From the NCBI GenBank assembly GCA_030654395.1, contig JAURXM010000132.1, positions 186,001 through 250,000 on the forward strand: a stretch of 64,000 nt of DNA. Reading direction: 5' to 3'. The notes beneath the pieces were generated by a model that saw nothing but the letters and a program-made list of their open reading frames with translations, ran no database searches and was not told the DNA's origin. This document shows, one piece after another, positions 57,557 to 64,000 of this stretch (within the stretch, counting starts at the first letter, position 1; the number at the start of each line of letters is the position of its first letter). Made by a program: the position numbers and the translations under genes. Source of the DNA: Aquabacterium sp. Lineage in GTDB: Bacteria; Pseudomonadota; Gammaproteobacteria; Burkholderiales; Burkholderiaceae_C.

Positions 57557-58382
57557 AGATCGCAACCACCTGATAGCCGAAGGCCGCAAGCTGACCGTCT
57601 GGTGTCCACAACGTGGTCTTCTCGTTGACGTAGCCCTCCCCTGTGGCCAGGGCATCTTTGTCCATGCGCCAGAAGCCATCGGGCTTGCTTACGTCAACAG
57701 GACGCAGCTCCAGCGCCCACGAGACAGATGAGGCCGGCGCAAAGCCTTTGAGCTGCCCCAAGGCTGGGGTGGCCCCCGCATCGGCGAGCATCACGGTTTG
57801 TAACTCGGCGTCGACGCCTTGGGTCGCATGCAGTTTCACGTGTGTGCGGCTATGCCAGTCCGGTGAGCCCGTGAAGGGCATCGCACCTTCGGCATGGCGT
57901 ACGTCCAGATGCTGCAGAAAGTCCGGCATCACATCGGGTACATAAGGCCACTTGAAGGCGGTGTTTTCATCATGGGCGACAGCAGGTTGAACGGGACGCA
58001 AATGCGGCACAGAAGAGGCGCGGCCTGAGCCAAATACACCCAGCAAGACGCCGCCAATTTGTGTTTCACCTTGGTCGTTGGTCTGTAAAACATGAGCCTG
58101 GACCTGCCTCACGTTTTTGCCTTGACGAAGCAGGGTCACATCGACATGCATGGTGCCGGGTGATACCGGTCCGACGAAATTGGTTTGCAGCGCACGCAAT
58201 GGCCAGTCTGCACCACAGATATCTCTCATGGCCTGAACGACCAAAACCGATAACAGGCCGCCGAATGTGGTGCGCCCTTGTTGCCAGTCCGAGGTGACCG
58301 TGAAGCTGATGCGCTGGCCTTGTCTTTGGCGATCAGTCAGTAACTGTGCCAATGGTGTGGTCTTGTTTGGGGCGTGGCTCAT
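57549..58382 (-). CDS. Acyl-CoA thioesterase (TesB-like, double hotdog)
   Basis: 277 residues. The N-terminal hotdog half has 'DWQQGRTTFGGLLSVLVVQAM' (about 32-52) and the C-terminal half 'SVSWALELRPVD' and 'GEGYVNEKTTLWTPDGQLAAFGYQ' (about 217-270). It probably hydrolyses acyl-CoA esters in the cytoplasm. It overlaps the first chromate-transporter gene, perhaps co-transcribed with it. Substrate chain length cannot be read from the sequence. Confidence 0.82.
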   Translation of the reverse strand: MSHAPNKTTPLAQLLTDRQRQGQRISFTVTSDWQQGRTTFGGLLSVLVVQAMRDICGADWPLRALQTNFVGPVSPGTMHVDVTLLRQGKNVRQVQAHVLQTNDQGETQIGGVLLGVFGSGRASSVPHLRPVQPAVAHDENTAFKWPYVPDVMPDFLQHLDVRHAEGAMPFTGSPDWHSRTHVKLHATQGVDAELQTVMLADAGATPALGQLKGFAPASSVSWALELRPVDVSKPDGFWRMDKDALATGEGYVNEKTTLWTPDGQLAAFGYQVVAIYA

Positions 58383-58419
58383 AGTGGGCTCGTTGCTTGG
58401 ATGTGGCCCATTGTGCCTA

Positions 58420-61400
58420 TTATCGAACGATCGTGCTTTTTTTGTTCAATGAATGCGTTTGCAGCAGCGGGGCGATGTGCTCTGCGGATACCGGTCTGCT
58501 GTAAAGATAACCTTGCACCACGTCACAACCCTTGCTGGCCAAGAAGGCCTCTTGGTCTGGCATTTCTACGCCCTCGGCCACGACTTGCATGTGCATCCCA
58601 TGCGCCATCGAGATCATGGTGGAGACCAGTTGGCTGTCGCTGGCGTTACCAGGTAAGTCTTGGATGAAGCTGCGGTCGATTTTCAATTGGTGAACAGGGA
58701 AGCGTTTGAGGTAGGACAGCGATGAGTAGCCTGTGCCAAAGTCATCGATGGACAGGAACACGCCCAGCCCGTGCAGCATCTGCAGGAACTGTTCGGCGCC
58801 CATGCCTGACTCCATCAGGCCGCTTTCAGTGATCTCGATTTCTAGGCGCTCGGGTGGCAGGCCCGTTTGGTTCAGGATGCGAGACAGGCGCTCGACCACG
58901 CCACCTCGGTGGATCTCGCTGGGGGACAGGTTCACGGCGATGCGGCCGAACTCCAGTCCTTCATCCAGCCACGCTTTACCTTGGCGGCAGGCCTCTTGAA
59001 GCACCCATTCGCTGAGCGCCACGATCATCCCGGTTTCCTCCATCACGGGTATGAATTGGTTGGGATTGATCGACGGCAGGCATACATCGACATCAGCGGG
59101 CGTCTTGAGACGCACCAAGGCTTCCAGTGCGGTGATTTTGCGGTCCGATAGCCTGATCATGGGCTGGTAGTGCAGGACGAATTCACCGTGTTCGACAGCA
59201 CGCCGGAGCCGCGTTTCTAATTGCAAACGCGATGTGGCGTCGCTGGTGAATGCTTCGGTGTAGAAGCTAAAGCTGTTGCGGCCACGGCGCTTGGACTCGT
59301 ACATCGCGGCATCGGCGTTGCGAACCAGCTCGGAGGCCTCAATGCCATCGGCTGGGTACATGCTGATACCGATGCTTGCACGCACATAGACTTGCTGACC
59401 ACCTTCAAGGTTAAAGGGCTGGTTGAGCGTCTCCAAGATGGCTGTGGCCACGTGCGCGGCTTGTTGCGGGTGACGCAGGTTCTCGAGCACGAGGATGAAC
59501 TCGTCTCCACCCAAACGCCCAAGCGTGTCCTCTTGACGCACACGCTGGCGCAGCCTTTTGGCGACCTGTTTGAGCAGGTTATCTCCCGCTGCATGGCCGA
59601 GACCATCATTGACCGTTTTGAAGTTATCCAGATCAATGAAGACCACGCCGACCAAGGTGTGGTGGCGTTGTGCTAGGTTCACCGCGTGTGCCAAGCGTTG
59701 ATGAATCATCATGCGGTTGGGTAACTCGGTGAGTGTGTCGAAGTGGGCCATTTTGGCCAGTCGCTCTTCGGTTTGTTTGAGCTGGGTGATGTCGGTGAAG
59801 ACGCCAACGAAATGGGTAGGGCGACCACGCGAGCTCTTGACTGCACTCACCGACAGTTTGATCATGAGCAGGGCGCCCGTTTTGCGACGGAACCAGACCT
59901 CACCTTGCCAGTAGCCCGATTGTTTCATCGCGCTGCGCATCTCTAGCAAGGTGTCCTCTGGGTGATCGGGCATCAAAAACGCTGGTGAGCGGCCGACCAC
60001 ATCAGCCTCGTCGTAGCCCGTCAAGGCCGTGAAGGCTGGGTTGATCGACACCAGAATGCGGTTGCGACTGAGCACCATCATGCCGTCTTGCGTGCTCTCT
60101 AAGGCCGCAGCATGCAAGCGGATGCGCTCTTCTGCTTCATCGCGCAGGGACTCGTTGTGCAAGCTGTTGAGTGCAAAGGACAGGTCGCCAGACAGATCTT
60201 TGAACAGAGCCAGCTCTTCAGGGGATTGATCGTCTACGCGCTTGCCTAGCAAAATCAAATGACCCACCAGAAGTTGTTCTCGGTGCAGAGGCACGATCAC
60301 GCAGCCAGGGTGACCTGCCGCAATGGCTTGGTTGATCCATTCGTGGCGCAGCAGGGATGTGCTCAGGTCATTGGTTCGGAAGGTTTGACCGTAGCGCAGT
60401 GCGCAATCTAGGGCAGCCTCTGGCGATGCCTCGGGTTGCAGTGCAAAGCTCAGGCTGTCGCTGTTCGGAGCATCATCGCCCGCTACCGCAGCGCATCGCA
60501 AGTAGCGTGAGGCGGGTGACTCAAACAAGACCACCCAAGCCTTGCGGAACTGCCCATGGTCTACAGCCACTTCACAGACCTTGTCCAGCAAGGCTTGCTC
60601 GTCTTGCGATCGCACCATGGCTTGGTTGACATGGCTGAGGAAGTCGTACATCCGCGTTTTGCGGCGAAGGCGGTGTTCGAGTTCCCGCCGGGCGCTGGTG
60701 TCCCAGATCATCCAGGTGACTTCATTGGCGCCGTCTATGGGCGCGCAGTGGCTTTCAAAATGGCGGTGTGCGCCGTTGATAGGTAGCGTGAAGGCCATGG
60801 CCTGCATGGCTCTGGTGTGCAACGCTTGTTGCAGCACCGCAGTGAACCGTGCGGCCATGTCAGGCGGTAGCAGCTCGTGCAGGCTCAAACCGATCAAGGT
60901 TGCTGGTGGCCGACCAAGCAGTGTCTGGTTGTTGCCAAAAATGTCGAGCGTCAACCCGTTTGTGTTGAGGCGGAAGGTCAGATCTGGTTGCGCTGCGGCA
61001 AACGCACGCAACTGGGCATCGCGTGCTTGGAGTTCATCCTCAGACTGTGCTTTTTGCTTGTTGGCCCGAACCATCATGGTCAGTAACAGCAAAGTGATGC
61101 CCGCCACCAAAGCCATATTGAGTTTGTCTAGGCGGTGCTGCGCTTGGGCTTGTTTGTCCTGGACTTGATCCCAACTATTGGCGACGCTGCGACTGGCAGA
61201 CTCGACCGCAGCAAAGGCTTGTTGTAGTTGGTCTGCTGTGATCCTAGGGGGACTTTGCAGGCGTTGACTTAGCGCGGGGCGTGTTTTTTCCAGCGTGGTT
61301 AACAGGCTTTGCAAAGGGGCACGCAACTCTGGTGTTGCGGCGTCAACCAGTTTTTTTGCCGTTTGAGTAGCGTGGATCGCCAGGGCATCAACCTGTGCTG

Positions 61401-61668
61401 CGCTGATGCCCTCTGAGCCCCTCGCACCTTGTTCAGCCAGCCATTGGCTTTGTTTGGCTTGCATCAAGGTCTCAGACAGCAGGGTGTCAAATAGGTGTGC
61501 ACGCTGCTGGCGGGTGTTTGCGTCCGTGTATGACCACGCGATCAGCCCTATGCTCAGGCATGCCAAAGCCGCGACGGACAGTGCCAGCGGCCAAAATCTC
61601 GCCCAAACCGGTTTGGATGCGGGGGCGTAGGCTTGTGGTGCCTTGGTGGATGAAGGGGCGTTGCGCAC
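58420..61668 (-). CDS. Membrane sensor with PAS, GAF, GGDEF and EAL domains
   Basis: 1082 residues. Two membrane helices (about 22-45 and 186-200) bracket a periplasmic helical sensor. Then follow a PAS-like domain (about 220-330), a GAF domain (about 345-500), a PAS domain (about 515-635), a GGDEF domain with intact GGDEF near 723 and an RxxD inhibitory site (RQED) five residues before it, and an EAL domain near 847 with EALVR, 'EITESG', 'DDFGTGYSSLSYL' and 'LKIDRSFI'. Both c-di-GMP synthesis and breakdown residues look intact, so either activity is possible. The start codon is GTG. Confidence 0.9.
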   Translation of the reverse strand: MRNAPSSTKAPQAYAPASKPVWARFWPLALSVAALACLSIGLIAWSYTDANTRQQRAHLFDTLLSETLMQAKQSQWLAEQGARGSEGISAAQVDALAIHATQTAKKLVDAATPELRAPLQSLLTTLEKTRPALSQRLQSPPRITADQLQQAFAAVESASRSVANSWDQVQDKQAQAQHRLDKLNMALVAGITLLLLTMMVRANKQKAQSEDELQARDAQLRAFAAAQPDLTFRLNTNGLTLDIFGNNQTLLGRPPATLIGLSLHELLPPDMAARFTAVLQQALHTRAMQAMAFTLPINGAHRHFESHCAPIDGANEVTWMIWDTSARRELEHRLRRKTRMYDFLSHVNQAMVRSQDEQALLDKVCEVAVDHGQFRKAWVVLFESPASRYLRCAAVAGDDAPNSDSLSFALQPEASPEAALDCALRYGQTFRTNDLSTSLLRHEWINQAIAAGHPGCVIVPLHREQLLVGHLILLGKRVDDQSPEELALFKDLSGDLSFALNSLHNESLRDEAEERIRLHAAALESTQDGMMVLSRNRILVSINPAFTALTGYDEADVVGRSPAFLMPDHPEDTLLEMRSAMKQSGYWQGEVWFRRKTGALLMIKLSVSAVKSSRGRPTHFVGVFTDITQLKQTEERLAKMAHFDTLTELPNRMMIHQRLAHAVNLAQRHHTLVGVVFIDLDNFKTVNDGLGHAAGDNLLKQVAKRLRQRVRQEDTLGRLGGDEFILVLENLRHPQQAAHVATAILETLNQPFNLEGGQQVYVRASIGISMYPADGIEASELVRNADAAMYESKRRGRNSFSFYTEAFTSDATSRLQLETRLRRAVEHGEFVLHYQPMIRLSDRKITALEALVRLKTPADVDVCLPSINPNQFIPVMEETGMIVALSEWVLQEACRQGKAWLDEGLEFGRIAVNLSPSEIHRGGVVERLSRILNQTGLPPERLEIEITESGLMESGMGAEQFLQMLHGLGVFLSIDDFGTGYSSLSYLKRFPVHQLKIDRSFIQDLPGNASDSQLVSTMISMAHGMHMQVVAEGVEMPDQEAFLASKGCDVVQGYLYSRPVSAEHIAPLLQTHSLNKKSTIVR

Positions 61669-61771
61669 AGGCTGCTCTGTTGATGGGGGTCAGTGTCAGT
61701 ATTCGCTTAACAGGCCAGCTTAGGTGAAAAACGACGCAATCGGCGATGATCGTGGCTGGCAATCAGGGGCA

Positions 61772-61791
61772 CCCCCCCTCTGGAGGGGGGG
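61772..61791. repeat. C-run/G-run hairpin before the hydrolase gene
   Basis: CCCCCCCTC pairs with GAGGGGGGG across a two-base centre. It resembles the hairpin at 12160-12177. No T run follows, so it is not a simple terminator; it lies in the divergent gap between the GGDEF/EAL gene and the hydrolase. Confidence 0.35.
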
Positions 61792-61830
61792 GCTATTGGT
61801 CATCGTTCACGTTTTGGAGGCAGTTCTTTC

Positions 61831-62778
61831 ATGATTCGCGCTCAGGCTTATGTGCCTACCCATCCCGCCATCTCTCGTTTTGTGTCTGTTCGGGGGCTTC
61901 AGCACCATGTGCTGACTTGGGGGGATATGTCCACGGTGACGCCAGAGCAGCCGTTGCTGGTGATGGTGCATGGTTGGATGGATGTAGCCGCCTCATTTCA
62001 GTTCATGGTTGACGCCTTGAGGCAGCAAGCGGATTGGGCTGACCGTGTCATCGTGGCGATTGACTGGCGCGGTTTTGGTCTAACCGAGTCTCCCAAGACA
62101 GACAGCTATTTTTTTGCAGACTATTTGGGTGATCTGGATGGCTTGCTGGATCAACTGGCGCCTGATCAAAAGGTAGACCTGCTGGGGCACAGCATGGGTG
62201 GCAACGTCGTGATGCTGTATGCCGGTGTGCGTTCGGAGCGCATTCACCGCTTGATCAACCTGGAGGGGTTTGGCATGCCATCGAGCGATGCCCAGGAGGC
62301 CCCGACGCGCTACGTCAAGTGGCTTGACGAGATCAAGGCACCCAGCAAACTCAAGGACTACGCCACGGTTGAAGACGTTGCACAGCGTTTGCAAGCGAAC
62401 AACCCCCGTCTGCGTGAAACATTTGCATTGTGGTTGGCCCAACATTGGGCCCGCCAAGAGGGGGACCGCTGGGTGATCAACGCGGATGCAGCCCACAAAC
62501 GGTCTCAACCCTTTTTGTACCGAGTTGAAGAGGTTCGTGTCTTCCTGTCGCGCATTGCGTGCCCGGTGCTGTTCGTCGAAGGGGCTCAAACGCTGTATTT
62601 CATGTTCTTTAATACGAAGTACACACACGCGGAATTTCTTGATCGCGTGAAATGTGTCCCTCATTTCAGCCTAGAGACCATCGACGAAGCGGGTCACATG
62701 CTGCACCATGATCAGCCCGAAGAACTGGCAATTCACATTGCACGCTTTTTGAAAGCGCCAGAACCCGCTGGCGCGTGA
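61831..62778 (+). CDS. Alpha/beta hydrolase
   Basis: 315 residues without a signal peptide. The oxyanion region 'MVHGWMDVAASF' is near 47-58, 'DWRGFGLTE' near 81-89, and the nucleophile elbow 'GHSMGGNV' puts the catalytic Ser near 121. The His lies in 'DEAGHMLHHDQPEEL' near the C-terminus. Substrate unknown; esterase or lipase-like activity is plausible. Confidence 0.85.
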   Translation: MIRAQAYVPTHPAISRFVSVRGLQHHVLTWGDMSTVTPEQPLLVMVHGWMDVAASFQFMVDALRQQADWADRVIVAIDWRGFGLTESPKTDSYFFADYLGDLDGLLDQLAPDQKVDLLGHSMGGNVVMLYAGVRSERIHRLINLEGFGMPSSDAQEAPTRYVKWLDEIKAPSKLKDYATVEDVAQRLQANNPRLRETFALWLAQHWARQEGDRWVINADAAHKRSQPFLYRVEEVRVFLSRIACPVLFVEGAQTLYFMFFNTKYTHAEFLDRVKCVPHFSLETIDEAGHMLHHDQPEELAIHIARFLKAPEPAGA

Positions 62779-62866
62779 GAAAATAAGCCCATCTGACAAG
62801 GCTCCAGTCGCAGACTGCCGGGCCTTTTCGCCTTGATTACCGAATAAAACCCTCTCAGGAACCCTC

Positions 62867-63971
62867 ATGGATATCGAACACATCAACGCCTTGGGCGCAC
62901 AAATCGCTGATTTGGTCCAGCGGACCACTGAATTACGGAGGTATCTTTGACTGGGATGAAAAATCCCGCCGCTTGAGCGAAGTCAATGCTGAATTTGAAG
63001 ATCCTGCCGTCTGGAACGATTCCAAACGCGCTCAAGAATTAGGTCGAGAAAAAAAATCGCTAGAAAATGTGGTCGTGACGATTGCCGAGTTGGAGTCGGG
63101 CTTGGCTGACAACGCCGAGTTGTTTGACATGTCCAAGGCTGATGGTGACATCGATGGCCTCACGGCCATTGCGAACGATGTGGCCGCGCAGGCCGCCCGT
63201 GTGGGCGATTTGGAATTTCGCCGCATGTTCAACAACCCGGCCGACCCACTGCCAGCCTTCTTGGACATCCAAGCGGGCGCCGGTGGCACGGAAGCGTGTG
63301 ACTGGGCCAGCATGCTGCTGCGCCAGTACATCCGCTACGCTGAGCGCAAGGGCTTCACGGCAACAGTGGAAGACATCACCGATGGCGACACGGCTGGTAT
63401 CAAGAGCGCGACCATCAAAGTGGAGGGTGAGTACGCTTTTGGCTTGCTGCGCACAGAGACCGGCGTGCACCGTTTGGTGCGCAAATCGCCATTTGATTCA
63501 TCGGGTGGTCGCCACACCAGTTTTGCCAGCGTATTTGTGTACCCCGAGATCGACGACACGATCGAGATCGACATCAACCCATCCGATGTGCGCACAGATA
63601 CCTTCCGCGCCAGCGGTGCGGGTGGCCAGCACATCAACAAGACCGACTCGGCTGTGCGCTTGACACACATACCCACGGGTATCGTCGTGCAGTGCCAAGA
63701 CGGGCGCAGCCAACACGGCAACCGCGACGTGGCTTGGAAGCGCTTGCGCTCGCGTCTGTACGATCACGAATTGCGCAAGCAAAAAGAAGCCCAGCAAAAG
63801 CTGGAGGACACCAAGACCGATGTGGGCTGGGGTCACCAGATCCGCAGCTATGTGCTGGACAACAGCCGCATCAAAGACCTGCGTACCAACGTGGAAATCT
63901 CCAATACCCAGAAGGTGCTGGACGGTGATCTAGATCAGTTCATCGAAGCCAGCCTGAAACAGGGCATCTGA
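62867..63971 (+). CDS. prfB: Peptide chain release factor 2, programmed +1 frameshift
   Basis: The frame opens at ATG 62867 and meets an in-frame TGA at 62948-62950. Reading resumes in the +1 frame with GAC at 62949, giving about 367 residues (E. coli RF2 has 365). The stop-codon recognition SPF is at 207-209 and the catalytic GGQ at 252-254. RF2 ends translation at UGA and UAA. The frameshift senses RF2 level: when it is low, the ribosome pauses at UGA and slips, so synthesis is autoregulated. This is not a broken gene. Confidence 0.96.
62937..62951 (+). promoter_or_regulatory. prfB recoding site
   Basis: GGAGG (internal Shine-Dalgarno-like), TAT, the slippery CTT, then TGA and C at 62951. 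The arrangement and three-base spacing are those of the RF2 autoregulatory frameshift of E. coli. Confidence 0.93.
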
Positions 63972-63982
63972 CAAGGATCGCT

Positions 63983-64000
63983 ATGCGTGACGGTACAGCC
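63983..64000 (+). CDS. Start of an unidentified gene (partial)
   Basis: ATG CGT GAC GGT ACA GCC runs to the window end, with AAGGA six bases upstream and 11 bases after the prfB stop. Only six codons are visible (MRDGTA), too few to name a product. lysS often follows prfB, but that start would look different. Confidence 0.45.

Noticed and set aside
62973..63971. A truncated or independently started prfB
   Set aside because: The upstream 27 codons and the CTT-TGA-C recoding signal show a normal frameshifted RF2.

Overview
The window comes from a Gram-negative betaproteobacterium, most likely of the order Burkholderiales (Comamonadaceae or a close relative). Evidence: an AcnD/PrpF-type methylcitrate cluster under a sigma-54 activator, a sdhCDAB-sdhE-gltA run beside mdh and a GntR regulator, a leu-asd-fimV-truA-trp-accD-folC-cvpA-purF-metZ block, and a PEP-CTERM/exosortase-B sorting system. 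No phage, plasmid, insertion sequence, CRISPR or rRNA gene is visible. Nearly all of it is chromosomal housekeeping DNA at high coding density.

Layout. 1-7.5 kb: the 3' end of sbcB, a YgjP-like metallopeptidase, a small DoxX-like membrane protein, a diguanylate cyclase, a class A penicillin-binding protein, and a secreted lipase followed by a membrane-anchored protein of unknown function. 7.5-28.8 kb: a central-carbon region. acnB, a secreted hypothetical, a PEP-CTERM protein and prpF-acnD-prpC-prpB lie on the minus strand. The divergent sigma-54 activator gene prpR follows, then a CoA-ester lyase and mdh (minus), a GntR regulator, and sdhC-D-A-B-E and gltA (plus). 28.9-47.9 kb: leuC-leuD-leuB-asd, fimV, truA, trpF-trpB-trpA, accD-folC, a SPOR protein, cvpA-purF-metZ and gltX, all plus strand and tightly packed with several stop/start overlaps. 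48.0-48.9 kb: two tandem copies of a tRNA-Ala(GGC)/Glu(TTC)/Asp(GTC) block. 49.0-56.0 kb: envelope genes, namely two more PEP-CTERM proteins, a phosphomannomutase/phosphoglucomutase, the Kdo transferase WaaA, and a compact EpsD-like/exosortase B/EpsI module. 56.0-64.0 kb: a small GNAT protein, a two-gene chromate-type transporter, an acyl-CoA thioesterase, a large GGDEF/EAL protein, an alpha/beta hydrolase, prfB with its programmed +1 frameshift, and the first codons of another gene.

How the parts fit. Propionyl-CoA would be condensed by PrpC, dehydrated by AcnD with PrpF, converted by AcnB and cleaved by PrpB to succinate and pyruvate. Succinate enters the adjacent Sdh complex and then Mdh and GltA, so the propionate branch and much of the TCA cycle sit in about 21 kb. 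The three PEP-CTERM proteins are candidate substrates of the exosortase B encoded at 54.5 kb. Two of them, about 38 kb apart, appear to be distant members of one family not assigned to any named family here. No clearly new multi-gene system is evident. The most open items are the PEP-CTERM pair, the lipase with its unknown C-terminal region and partner, the exosortase module without polysaccharide genes, and regulatory palindromes at prpR and mdh/gntR.
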